From Pedobacter glucosidilyticus DSM 23534 (GTDB lineage: Bacteria; Bacteroidota; Bacteroidia; Sphingobacteriales; Sphingobacteriaceae), in contig NZ_AULF01000035.1 of the NCBI RefSeq assembly GCF_000425145.1, positions 1 to 37,328 on the forward strand: 37,328 nt of DNA. Reading direction: 5' to 3'. Position numbers and translations under genes: made by a program. The notes below the pieces were generated by a model. The model was not told the DNA's origin. It did no database searches and was given only the letters and a program-made list of their open reading frames with translations. Positions 9,701-16,101 of the stretch are shown piece by piece. How positions within the stretch are numbered: position 1 is the first letter of the stretch; each line of letters starts with the position of its first letter.

Positions 9701-9814
9701 AAACTCTCCGCAATCCCAATAACTTGAAGTTGGTTCTAATGTTAAGGTATAAACCACCGCAGCTACTAAAAAGCTAAACCAACCCAGTAAATTATTAATC
9801 TTCTTATAGGTCAT
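6791..9814 (-). CDS. DUF2723 family multi-pass membrane protein, glycosyltransferase-like
   Basis: A 1007-residue inner membrane protein. The start MTYKKINNLLGWFSFLVAAVVYTL and the segment SSYWDCGEFISAAYRLQVVHQPGAP are hallmarks of DUF2723, a family related to protein O-mannosyltransferases and to human TMEM260; the D and E of WDCGEF match the acidic loop used by such GT-C enzymes. About ten or more hydrophobic helices fill residues 1-310 and 490-600, and the remaining C-terminal 400 residues look soluble and extracytoplasmic, with helical repeats at the end. A role in lipid-linked or protein glycosylation is inferred; donor and acceptor are unknown. It is a single-gene unit, opposite to its neighbours. 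Confidence 0.85.
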   Translation of the reverse strand: MTYKKINNLLGWFSFLVAAVVYTLTLEPTSSYWDCGEFISAAYRLQVVHQPGAPLFLMIGRIFSLFAGSEDKIAFWVNMSSALSSAATILFLFWTITALAKKVVMPGKQEPTLAQLITIMGAGLVGALAYTFSDTFWFSAVEAEVYAMSSLSTAVVFWAILKWDAHADEPQADKWLLFIAYIMGLSIGIHLLNLLVIPAMAVIYYFRRTKQATTKGTFIALIIGVVVLGFIQYGIIQYLVKFAANFDLFFVNTLGMGFGTGVIFFAFLIVGAVAWLLYYSVQKSKPVLNLAVLSFLLIIFGYSSYAMIVIRAKADTNLNNSDPENVFALLGYLNREQYGDRPLLYGQYFDSKVIDSKEGSTSYRKGNDKYEVTGKKQSYVYDRNTLFPRVYSEEGNHVAVYRDWLDMGPDESPSFKHNIGFFSTYQVGFMYMRYFLWNFAGRQNDEQGIGDYTKGNWISGIKPLDALRLGDQNNLPKSMTENKANNKLYFLPLILGILGAFWHFKRNQKDAGVVALLFFFTGLAIVLYLNQTPNQPRERDYAYAGSFYAFAIWIGLGVFAISEWLSKFFNAKTAGALATVVCLLAAPVLMASEEWDDHDRSGKTTARDLAKNYLNSCAPNAILFTYGDNDTYPLWYVQEVENFRPDVRIVNLSLFDTDWYINQLRKPFNASQPLPITMDSSAYVTGTRDVLFYQDFNLTGNQELSDIFEFITSDNPEAKVQYQSGKQENFLPTKNFKLTVNADEVLKTKTLSNAAEIVPALEWQFPGNYITKGQLAFLDILIHNKWERPIYFAFTVPSSNFFGLDKYLYNEGFALRLLPKNKAVINDNNPLSETDVVNTTAMYQNMMSKFIWGNMKTASYLDPESTKMVYLSVNKFTELARNLIFEGKTDSARNVLKECLDKLPIYTTYDSNFALSKYELVDLMYQVGLKQEAAKLLAQSKDLIKGELDYHYSLTQNKENLGMRDIQLGLFVLAQFDDITKRNGEASLNKEINTLLSNYERKFGMSR

Positions 9815-9995
9815 TTTCTATTTAAATTGATTCTTTATTGGCCGAAAATAACTATTTGAAATGAATAAAACAGGACTTTAACAAATATTAACCAGCTACT
9901 AAGGTTTATTTCGCCCTGAATTACCACTATAAAACAAGCAGTTACACTTTTTATTATTTTGATAGCTAAAGCATCTTTAAAAATTTTAAAAAAAA

Positions 9996-10027
9996 TTTGC
10001 ATGCTTTCTGTATTGAGGCTATATTTG
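9996..10027 (+). promoter_or_regulatory. tRNA-Gln promoter
   Basis: TTTG at 9996-9999, a 20-bp spacer and TATATTTG at 10020-10027 match the Bacteroidota consensus. The box lies 33 bp before the mature tRNA 5' end, leaving a short precursor leader. The remainder of 9815-10060 shows no gene. Confidence 0.75.
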
Positions 10028-10060
10028 CATTCCATTTCGGGAATACTTGAAATTGGAGAT

Positions 10061-10131
10061 TGCCTGATAGTATAATGGTAGTACGACGGTTTTTGGTACC
10101 GTTTGTCTAGGTTCGAATCCTGGTCGGGCAA
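10061..10131 (+). tRNA. tRNA-Gln (anticodon TTG)
   Basis: The full cloverleaf can be drawn. Acceptor arms TGCCTGA and TCGGGCA pair with one G-T; a short D arm has AATGGTAG in the loop; the anticodon stem ACGGT/ACCGT encloses TTTTGGT with anticodon TTG; the T arm CTAGG/CCTGG encloses TTCGAAT. Base 73 is A, whereas E. coli tRNA-Gln has G. The CCA end is not encoded in full. An open frame reading antisense through this gene is not credible. Confidence 0.95.
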
Positions 10132-10140
10132 CTAAAAATT

Positions 10141-10177
10141 AAAATCAGATTGTGAAAGTCACAATCTGATTTTTTTT
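10141..10177 (+). terminator. rho-independent terminator after tRNA-Gln
   Basis: A perfect inverted repeat, AAAATCAGATTGTG (from 10141) against its complement ending near 10173, has a loop of about five bases and an eight-T run. It ends only about 20 bp before the prs start, and no separate prs promoter is visible, so it may act as an attenuator for prs. Confidence 0.85.
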
Positions 10178-10196
10178 AAAATCGAATCGAAAGCTC

Positions 10197-11132
10197 ATGC
10201 CTTCTAATCCAGTAAAACTCTTTTCAGGATCTGCAACAAGAACTCTTGCTGATAAAATTGCTAAGTCGTACGGAAAAGAACTCGGAGATATTAAGCTATC
10301 TCGTTTTTCAGATGGCGAAATTCAACCTTCTTTCGATGAATCTATCAGAGGTTGTGATGTTTTCCTAGTACAATCTACCTGCCAACCAAATGATAATCTT
10401 TTTGAGTTATTGATGATGATAGATGCTGCTAAAAGAGCATCGGCACATTATATCAATGTGATTATCCCTTATTTTGGTTATGCTCGTCAGGATAGAAAAG
10501 ATAAACCCAGAGTAGCCATTGGCGCTAAACTAGTGGCTAATTTATTAACTGCCGCTGGTGCACACCGTGTCATGACTATGGATTTACACGCAGCACAAAT
10601 ACAAGCATTTTTTGATATCCCGGTAGACCACTTAGATGCAGCTGTTATTTTTGTCCCATACATTAAAAGTTTAGGGTTAGAAAATTTAACCATTGCTTCG
10701 CCAGATATGGGAGGCTCTTACAGAGCTCGTTTATTTGCAAAATTCTTTAATGCTGAGGTGGTTATTTGTGATAAGAGAAGAAAAAGAGCGAACGAAATAG
10801 AATCAATGTCTATCATTGGCGATGTAACTGGCCAAGATATCGTTTTAATTGACGACATTTGCGACACTGCCGGCACCTTATCCAAAGCAGCAGCTTTAAT
10901 TATGGAAAAAGGAGCTAAAAGTGTAAGAGCTGTTTGTACGCATGCTGTATTGTCTGGCAACGCGTATGAAACCATAGAAAACTCGGCTTTAACAGAAATT
11001 ATTGTTACAGACACTATCCCTGTTAAAAAAGAGAGTAGTAAAATTAAAGTATTATCAACTGCAGACTTATTTGCGAAAGCCATTACTAACGTAAACGAGC
11101 ATGCATCAATTAGTGAACTTTTTAAAATTTAA
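10197..11132 (+). CDS. prs: ribose-phosphate pyrophosphokinase
   Basis: Makes phosphoribosyl pyrophosphate from ribose 5-phosphate and ATP, the precursor of nucleotides, histidine and tryptophan. The 311-residue protein has the family features in order: LFSGSATRTLADKIAKSYG at the start, YFGYARQDRKDKPR (ATP/Mg loop), TMDLHAAQIQAFFDIPVDHL, and the PRPP-binding loop VLIDDICDTAGTL. Length is normal. It is followed after 12 bp by rplY, with which it shares a transcript. There is no obvious promoter of its own after the preceding terminator. Confidence 0.96.
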   Translation: MPSNPVKLFSGSATRTLADKIAKSYGKELGDIKLSRFSDGEIQPSFDESIRGCDVFLVQSTCQPNDNLFELLMMIDAAKRASAHYINVIIPYFGYARQDRKDKPRVAIGAKLVANLLTAAGAHRVMTMDLHAAQIQAFFDIPVDHLDAAVIFVPYIKSLGLENLTIASPDMGGSYRARLFAKFFNAEVVICDKRRKRANEIESMSIIGDVTGQDIVLIDDICDTAGTLSKAAALIMEKGAKSVRAVCTHAVLSGNAYETIENSALTEIIVTDTIPVKKESSKIKVLSTADLFAKAITNVNEHASISELFKI

Positions 11133-11144
11133 TATATAACAAAC

Positions 11145-11723
11145 ATGAAATCAATCGCAATTAGCGGTTCTCCAAGAGAGAACGTAGGGAAACGCGACGC
11201 TAAGGAGCTTCGTTACTCGGGTAAAGTGCCAGCTGTATTATACGGCGGAAAAGAGCAAATTCACTTTGCTGTTGAAGCACCATCATTAAGAGATTTAGTT
11301 TACACTCCAGACGTAAACTTTGCCGAATTAGAAATTGCTGGTAAAAAAACCAAAGCTATTTTAAAAGAAATTCAGTTTCATCCATTAACAGAGCAAATCT
11401 TACACGTAGATTTCTTGCAGTTATTTGATGATAAAAAAGTAACTATGGAAATCCCTGTAAAATTAACTGGTACTTCTCCAGGTGTTAAGATGGGTGGTAA
11501 ATTAGTTCAAAAGTTACGTAAATTAAAAGTTAACGCTTTGCCTAAAGATATGCCTCAATACGTTGAAGTTTCTTTAGAGCCTTTAGAAGTAGGTAAATCT
11601 ACTCGTGTTCGTGATTTAAAACCAGAAGGATATAGCATTACCAATGTTGGTGAAGATACTATTGTTTCTGTAATTATGTCTAGAGCTTTAAAACAAGCAG
11701 AGCAAGAAGCTAACAAAAAATAA
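11145..11723 (+). CDS. rplY: 50S ribosomal protein L25/general stress protein Ctc
   Basis: A 192-residue L25 of the long CTC type, which binds 5S rRNA in the large subunit. The N-terminal L25 domain (about residues 1-90) contains VGKRDAKELRYSGKVPAVLYG and HPLTEQILHVDFLQL; the C-terminal CTC beta-domain follows, with VKLTGTSPGVKMGGKLVQ. It ends in a Lys-rich tail. It lies 12 bp after prs, an arrangement common in Bacteroidota. A canonical terminator follows. Confidence 0.95.
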   Translation: MKSIAISGSPRENVGKRDAKELRYSGKVPAVLYGGKEQIHFAVEAPSLRDLVYTPDVNFAELEIAGKKTKAILKEIQFHPLTEQILHVDFLQLFDDKKVTMEIPVKLTGTSPGVKMGGKLVQKLRKLKVNALPKDMPQYVEVSLEPLEVGKSTRVRDLKPEGYSITNVGEDTIVSVIMSRALKQAEQEANKK

Positions 11724-11742
11724 TTAGCTTTAAGAATTGAAG

Positions 11743-11770
11743 AAAGACTGTCGCTTGGCAGTCTTTTTTT
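11743..11770 (+). terminator. rho-independent terminator after rplY
   Basis: AAAGACTGTC pairs with GGCAGTCTTT through 10 bp (one T-G wobble), closes on a GCTT tetraloop and runs into seven Ts. It ends the prs-rplY transcript 20 bp after the rplY stop. Confidence 0.88.
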
Positions 11771-11800
11771 GTTTATAATAGAAATATACAGATTTTAAGC

Positions 11801-11974
11801 ATGCAAATTTTAGAGAAGAAATACCTGCTATTCTTTTTCGTAGTATTAATTGTTTCGCCTTTGATAGGAATACTTTTATTCCAAGAAAAGCTAAACAGTG
11901 TGTTTTTGGCGAGAGCTTTTTTTACTGCTTGTTTAAGTACTTTGATATTTTTCTTTATCAGTAAAAGAAAATAA
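11801..11974 (+). CDS. small membrane protein, 57 residues
   Basis: An ATG-to-TAA frame of 57 codons that begins MQILEKKYLLFFFVV. It has two hydrophobic segments (about residues 8-27 and 35-54) joined by the polar link FQEKLNSV, and a positively charged end (SKRK). The shape, two helices and basic termini, is that of a small inner membrane protein. I do not recognise a family. It follows the rplY terminator and ends one base before the end of the leftward DUF721 gene, filling an otherwise empty gap, which argues for a real gene. No consensus promoter was found upstream. Confidence 0.5.
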   Translation: MQILEKKYLLFFFVVLIVSPLIGILLFQEKLNSVFLARAFFTACLSTLIFFFISKRK

Positions 11975-11975
11975 A

Positions 11976-12266
11976 TTATAGAAAAACGATATCCGATACC
12001 ACCTCAGCCCCTGTCTTCTCATTTAGGCTTTCTAAAATTTTTGAGCGCATCATTACCAACTCATTCTTTACCACAGATGATTCTATCCTAACAAAAAGCT
12101 TTTTATCTCTGATATAAATTTCTTTAGTTCTATTAGCCACGGCCTTACCTACCACAGCTTCCCAAGAAGAAACAGCAAAAGTTTCATCATATTTACCTTT
12201 TAACCGATAAGCTTTTAGCATCTGCTCTAATGCCTCTTTTAAGGTTTTATCATTAGTTCTGCTCAT
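11976..12266 (-). CDS. DUF721 domain protein (DciA-like)
   Basis: A 96-residue cytoplasmic protein with the DUF721 pattern: LKEALEQMLKAYRLKGKYDE, then SWEAVVGKAVANRTKEIYIRDKKLFVRIESSVVKNEL. In many bacteria DUF721 proteins with this core include DciA, the loader of the replicative helicase; whether this short form does the same is inference. It overlaps the end of recF by 14 bp, so it is in one operon with it, a classic pairing of replication and repair genes. Confidence 0.85.
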   Translation of the reverse strand: MSRTNDKTLKEALEQMLKAYRLKGKYDETFAVSSWEAVVGKAVANRTKEIYIRDKKLFVRIESSVVKNELVMMRSKILESLNEKTGAEVVSDIVFL

Positions 12267-13362
12267 TACGGATGATTTGATTTTCTATTGTAAATAAATT
12301 AAGCTTAACATTTATCGCATTGAAAATAGCTTTTAACCTTTCGGGATTAGTATCGGTAATAAAAATTTGTCCAAAATCATCTTCGGAAACCATTTTCATT
12401 AATTTGGTTATTCTCTTATCGTCTAACTTATCAAAAATATCATCTAATAACAATAAGGGTTTGTAGCCTTTTTGTTGATTAAGGAAACTATATTTTGCCA
12501 ATTTTAAAGCTATCAGGAAGGACTTCTGTTGCCCCTGAGAGCCAAATTTCTTAAGTGGCATACCGTGTATAGTAAATTGCAATTCGTCTTTATGGATACC
12601 TACTGTGGTTCTTTGTAAAATTTTATCTTTTTCTGCTGCACTCTTTAATAAAGTATCAAAATCACCATTTAACAACATCGAGTCGTAAGTTAATGAAACT
12701 TGTTCTGCATCATCACTTAAATATTGATAATGTTCGTTAAAAATACTGGTAAAAGACTCCATAAACTGCTTTCTTTTCTCAAAAATCTTCATTCCAGAGT
12801 TTACCAGCTGTTCATCAAAAATTTCTAGTAAAGTTGGGTCATACCTTCCTGTTTCTGCAATCCTTTTTAATAAGGCATTTCTGTTGAGTAAGCTTTTATT
12901 GTAAGTAATTAATTCATCCAAATAATGATGATCTGTTTGAGAAATCACATTATCTATAAATTTTCTACGTTCCTCGCTCCCATCTAAAATTAAACTGATA
13001 TCATTTGGAGAAATCATTACTAAAGGAAATAAGCCAATATGGTCTGCCAACCTTGTATACTCCTTCTTATTTCTTTTAAACTGTTTTTTTTGATTTTTCT
13101 TTACACCACAAGCAATAAATTCCTCTTGATTATCCTTATCAAATTTCCCTTGTATCATAAACAAGTCTCTGTCTTGTTTAATTTGCTGACTATCAATTGG
13201 ATTGAAATAACTTTTACACAGCGACAAATAATGTATGGCATCTAGTAAATTTGTTTTACCTGCTCCGTTATCACCCGTAAAAGCATTTGCACCGTCAGAG
13301 AAAACTAGCTCTGCCTCGTCATAGTTTTTAAAATTTACAAGTGAAAGATTTTTCAAGTACAT
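12253..13362 (-). CDS. recF: DNA replication and repair protein RecF
   Basis: A 369-residue ATPase that loads RecA at single-strand gaps together with RecO and RecR. Walker A is GDNGAGKT at residues 30-37, the ABC-type signature is FGSQGQQKSFLIALKLA, and Walker B is LLLLDDIFDKLD. The start MYLKNLSLVNFKNY is the usual one for the family. The start codon lies four bases downstream of a TAACTTTG box, the same geometry as at bamD. DUF721 overlaps its 3' end. Confidence 0.95.
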   Translation of the reverse strand: MYLKNLSLVNFKNYDEAELVFSDGANAFTGDNGAGKTNLLDAIHYLSLCKSYFNPIDSQQIKQDRDLFMIQGKFDKDNQEEFIACGVKKNQKKQFKRNKKEYTRLADHIGLFPLVMISPNDISLILDGSEERRKFIDNVISQTDHHYLDELITYNKSLLNRNALLKRIAETGRYDPTLLEIFDEQLVNSGMKIFEKRKQFMESFTSIFNEHYQYLSDDAEQVSLTYDSMLLNGDFDTLLKSAAEKDKILQRTTVGIHKDELQFTIHGMPLKKFGSQGQQKSFLIALKLAKYSFLNQQKGYKPLLLLDDIFDKLDDKRITKLMKMVSEDDFGQIFITDTNPERLKAIFNAINVKLNLFTIENQIIRNEQN

Positions 13363-13366
13363 ATAA

Positions 13367-13374
13367 CAAAGTTA
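13367..13374 (-). promoter_or_regulatory. candidate recF -7 box
   Basis: The minus strand reads TAACTTTG (13374-13367), an exact TAnnTTTG match, four bases before the recF ATG. There is no TTG at the expected -33 distance, so this is a partial promoter match. Confidence 0.45.
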
Positions 13375-13489
13375 ACTATCTAAGGCTTCTTCACTGTATT
13401 ATTATTAAAGAATTTACCTTCAAAAAATCCTTTTAAAGTATAGTAATTGAATATTAGTGAATTATATCGTAATTATTTAAATATAAGAG

Positions 13490-13519
13490 TTGTTGTTTTT
13501 AATGAAAACACTATTTTTG
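13490..13519 (+). promoter_or_regulatory. promoter of the membrane-anchored TPR gene
   Basis: TTG at 13490-13492, a 19-bp spacer and TATTTTTG at 13512-13519 match the consensus and lie 20 bp before the ATG at 13540. This placement argues against an in-frame upstream ATG at 13447, which precedes the promoter. Confidence 0.75.
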
Positions 13520-13539
13520 CAATCTTTAATAAAACCAAA

Positions 13540-14211
13540 ATGTCGAACACACAGATTGATAGTACACCAGAAGTAGCAAGTTCTTTAGGTAAAACAGGAA
13601 GCTTCATTCAAGAAAACCGTAAAAGTCTTCTTATTATAGGTGGTGCTGTAGTAGGATTAATATTATTATTTTTTGCTTATCAAAAGTTTTATTTGGCTCC
13701 AAGAGAAACGGATGCTTTAAACCAAATCTATAAAGCACAACAGTATTGGGAACAAAAAGACTGGGATAAAGCTATAAAAGGTGATGGTAATTTCCCTGGT
13801 TTTGAGAAAATCATAGAAGAATATGACAATACAAAATCGGCCAATCTGGCTTATTATTATTTAGGAATAGCTTATTTAAACAAGGGTGAGTTCCAGAAAG
13901 CAGCAGACAACTTAACCAACTATAGCGGTTCTGATGAAGTTATAGCTCCTTTGGCACTTGGTGGTGCTGGTGATGCTTTTGTTGAGTTGAAGCAATATGA
14001 TAAGGCCATTACTTATTATAACAAAGCAATTTCTAAAGGTAATAACCAATTTGCTGCTCCTATCTATCTTAAAAAACTAGGTTTAGTTTATGAGGAGCAA
14101 AAAGATTTTAAATCTGCTTTAGAAACCTATAATAAAATTAAAAATGATTTTCCTGAGAGTACTGTAGCTTTTAACATTGATATGTATATAGCTAGAGTAG
14201 AAGGAAAATAG
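13540..14211 (+). CDS. membrane-anchored tetratricopeptide repeat protein
   Basis: From the ATG at 13540 the protein has 223 residues. A short cytoplasmic N-terminus is followed by one transmembrane segment (SLLIIGGAVVGLILLFFAY, about residues 28-47) and a periplasmic domain of TPR units, e.g. LAYYYLGIAYLNKGEFQKAADNL, QYDKAITYYNKAISKG and DFKSALETYNKIKNDFPES. The layout resembles the YfgM/UPF0070 type of ancillary TPR protein, but function is not established. An upstream in-frame ATG (13447) was rejected because a consensus promoter lies between the two and the extra residues do not look like a signal. A terminator separates it from ribH. Confidence 0.85.
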   Translation: MSNTQIDSTPEVASSLGKTGSFIQENRKSLLIIGGAVVGLILLFFAYQKFYLAPRETDALNQIYKAQQYWEQKDWDKAIKGDGNFPGFEKIIEEYDNTKSANLAYYYLGIAYLNKGEFQKAADNLTNYSGSDEVIAPLALGGAGDAFVELKQYDKAITYYNKAISKGNNQFAAPIYLKKLGLVYEEQKDFKSALETYNKIKNDFPESTVAFNIDMYIARVEGK

Positions 14212-14233
14212 TTATATAAAGGAAATTCACATC

Positions 14234-14264
14234 AGGTTAGCTTTAATGGCTAACCTTTTTTTTT
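14234..14264 (+). terminator. rho-independent terminator before ribH
   Basis: AGGTTAGC and GCTAACCT form an 8-bp stem with a seven-base loop, followed by a nine-T run. It lies in the 59-bp gap between the TPR gene and ribH. The T run ends only six bases before the ribH ATG and no ribH promoter is visible, so it may be an attenuator rather than a full stop. Confidence 0.8.
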
Positions 14265-14270
14265 GATATT

Positions 14271-14762
14271 ATGGCAAGTCACTTAAAAAATTTATCAGAT
14301 TTTTCTCATACAACAGTACCATCAGCTAAACCTTTCCGTTTCGGTATTGTGGTAGCAGCATGGAATGCAGAGGTAACAGGGAAATTATACCAAGGAGCTT
14401 ATGACTCTTTACTTAAATATGGTGCAGAAGAAGAAAATATTGTCTCTGTTGAAGTTGCAGGCAGCTATGAGTTGATTGCTGGCGCAGATATTTTGCTAAG
14501 TAAACAACAATTAGACGCAGTCATTTGCTTAGGCTGTGTAATACAAGGCGAAACCCGACATTTTGATTTCATCTGTAATGCTGTGGCTAATGGAATTGCA
14601 GAAGTAGGTATTAAACATACAAAACCTGTTATTTTTGGTGTATTAACTACGGATAACCAAGAACAAGCTTTAGACAGAGCTGGAGGTAAGCATGGCAACA
14701 AAGGTGACGAGGCTGCTATTACTGCAATAAAAATTGCAGATATGGCTAAGAGTTTAAAATAA
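14271..14762 (+). CDS. ribH: 6,7-dimethyl-8-ribityllumazine synthase
   Basis: Condenses a ribityl-aminouracil with dihydroxybutanone phosphate in the penultimate step of riboflavin synthesis. The 163-residue protein shows the lumazine synthase landmarks: FGIVVAAWNAEVTGKLYQGA at the start, VEVAGSYELI, CLGCVIQGETRHFDFICNAV, and the C-terminal GVLTTDNQEQALDRAGG. The histidine of RHFDFIC is the conserved catalytic one. Length is typical. No FMN riboswitch is seen upstream; a terminator hairpin occupies the leader instead. Confidence 0.95.
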   Translation: MASHLKNLSDFSHTTVPSAKPFRFGIVVAAWNAEVTGKLYQGAYDSLLKYGAEEENIVSVEVAGSYELIAGADILLSKQQLDAVICLGCVIQGETRHFDFICNAVANGIAEVGIKHTKPVIFGVLTTDNQEQALDRAGGKHGNKGDEAAITAIKIADMAKSLK

Positions 14763-14804
14763 TTATATTAGCTTTACATAAATTTATATATTGTAGATTT
14801 ATCA

Positions 14805-14924
14805 ATGAAGAAATTTGTCTTTATAGCATTAGTTTTAATTGCAAGCATCACGATTCTAGAATCTTGTTCTTCTAAACTTTGCCCAGCTTATAGTTCTTAT
14901 CCTCAGGCTAGAGGAAGAAGATAA
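14805..14924 (+). CDS. small lipoprotein, 39 residues
   Basis: A 39-codon frame that begins MKKFVFIALVLIASITILESC. The Lys-rich start, hydrophobic core and LESC lipobox (Cys21) make a complete type II signal sequence. The mature part is only 19 residues (CSSKLCPAYSSYPQARGRR), basic at the end, with a second cysteine. Tiny lipoproteins of this kind are frequent and easily missed in Bacteroidota. It lies 42 bp after ribH and 24 bp before the next secreted protein, probably in one transcript. Function is unknown. Confidence 0.65.
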   Translation: MKKFVFIALVLIASITILESCSSKLCPAYSSYPQARGRR

Positions 14925-14948
14925 TCCTTAATCCTTTAAAATTTTAAT

Positions 14949-15680
14949 ATGAAAAAATTATTTTTTTCATGCCTTTTTATTGCCTTGTGCTTAACTGCTT
15001 TAGCACAAGATAAAAATGTTGTGATTGATAAAATTTGGACTGCTATTGGCGGCAAGCAAAACTTTGAGAAGAGTAGATACATACAGTTTACCTTTGAAGT
15101 TAAGCGAAATGATAAGATTGCAACATCAAGAAACCATTTATGGGACCGCTATACTGGCAACTATAGATTTGAGCAAACCAACAATGACAAGAAACAAGTA
15201 ATCTTGTTTAACATCAATACAAAAAAAGGTAAAGCTTATGAAAATGGTGTTCTTTTAAGCGACTCTTTAAATGAAGCTGCTATAAAAAAAGCTTATGCTT
15301 CTTATATTAATGATACTTATTGGTTGTTGGTGCCTTCTAAAATTGAAGACCCTGGTGTAAATACCACTTTGATAGCTAATGAAACTATAGATGGTAAAGA
15401 GTATCAGGTACTGAATTTGAATTTTGACAAAGTTGGTTTAACACCTGGCGACCAATACTGGCTTTATATTAACCCTGCCAATGGCGAAATAGAAAAATGG
15501 AAGTTCTTGCTACAAAATCAAAAAAATGCTAATATTTTTAACTGGTCTCCTTACGTAGAAATAGGGAACGGGGTAAAATTATCTACTAGCAAAACAAATA
15601 ATAGTAATAACTCAACCATTTCTTTCCCAAATACTAAAGTTTTGCAGAAAGTTAATCAACAAATATTTATAAAACCATGA
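14949..15680 (+). CDS. secreted protein of unknown function, LolA/DUF6503-like
   Basis: A 243-residue protein with a clear signal peptide ending LTALAQ. The mature part has alternating strands and the order seen in LolA/LolB-like lipid-carrier folds: an early IWTAIGGKQNFEKSRYIQFTF, a central TKKGKAYENGVLL, and a late YWLYINPANGEIEKWKFLLQ. The phrase YWLLVPSKIEDPGVNT is typical of Bacteroidota proteins annotated as DUF6503 or outer membrane lipoprotein-sorting-like. This assignment is by pattern only. Its stop overlaps the ytxJ start by four bases (ATGA), so the two are translationally coupled. Confidence 0.7.
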   Translation: MKKLFFSCLFIALCLTALAQDKNVVIDKIWTAIGGKQNFEKSRYIQFTFEVKRNDKIATSRNHLWDRYTGNYRFEQTNNDKKQVILFNINTKKGKAYENGVLLSDSLNEAAIKKAYASYINDTYWLLVPSKIEDPGVNTTLIANETIDGKEYQVLNLNFDKVGLTPGDQYWLYINPANGEIEKWKFLLQNQKNANIFNWSPYVEIGNGVKLSTSKTNNSNNSTISFPNTKVLQKVNQQIFIKP

Positions 15681-16003
15681 ACTGGATTAATTTAGAGAGC
15701 GAAGAACAATTAAACGAGATAAAAAATAAACAAGGGAATAGTGTTATTTTTAAGCATAGTACCAGATGTTCTATCAGTATGATGGCGAAGAAAAGACTGG
15801 ATATGGATGGAGATATTGTTCCTGAAAATTTATCTTGTTATTACTTAGACCTTTTAAATTACAGAAATATCTCTAACCAAATTGCTGATTTATTTCAGGT
15901 TCATCATGAATCTCCTCAATTACTGCTTATTCAAAATGGAGCGTGTATTTTAGATCAATCTCATGGAGAAATCAATCTGGAAGAAGTTGTTGAAATGATA
16001 TAA
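15677..16003 (+). CDS. ytxJ: bacillithiol-system redox protein YtxJ (BrxC-like)
   Basis: A 108-residue thioredoxin-fold protein without a signal peptide, so cytoplasmic. The motif FKHSTRCSISMMAKKRL places a single active-site cysteine at residue 31; the second Cys of dithiol thioredoxins is replaced by serine. This is the monothiol form of the YtxJ/BrxC family, which resolves mixed disulfides between proteins and bacillithiol. A cis-Pro segment (ESPQLLLIQNG) follows at the expected place. Presence of the family suggests that the organism makes bacillithiol, as several Bacteroidota do. Confidence 0.85.
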   Translation: MNWINLESEEQLNEIKNKQGNSVIFKHSTRCSISMMAKKRLDMDGDIVPENLSCYYLDLLNYRNISNQIADLFQVHHESPQLLLIQNGACILDQSHGEINLEEVVEMI

Positions 16004-16101
16004 CAATTTTGATGCACACTTTTGCAGAAGTATAAGGCGCAAGAGCTTTTATTTACCTAGCCCCTCTTTATACTCGCCAAAAAGTGATAATAGCTAGATG
16101 A

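Noticed and set aside
9459-9722. Open frames antisense to large genes (also inside prs, ribH, the permease and the symporter)
   Set aside because: They lie wholly within well-supported genes on the other strand and show no family pattern or signal of their own.
9835-10131. 98-codon frame on the minus strand
   Set aside because: It reads antisense through the tRNA-Gln gene and its promoter and has no recognisable features.
13447-13539. Upstream in-frame ATG for the TPR gene
   Set aside because: A consensus promoter with 19-bp spacing lies between it and the ATG at 13540, which also gives a normal membrane anchor.
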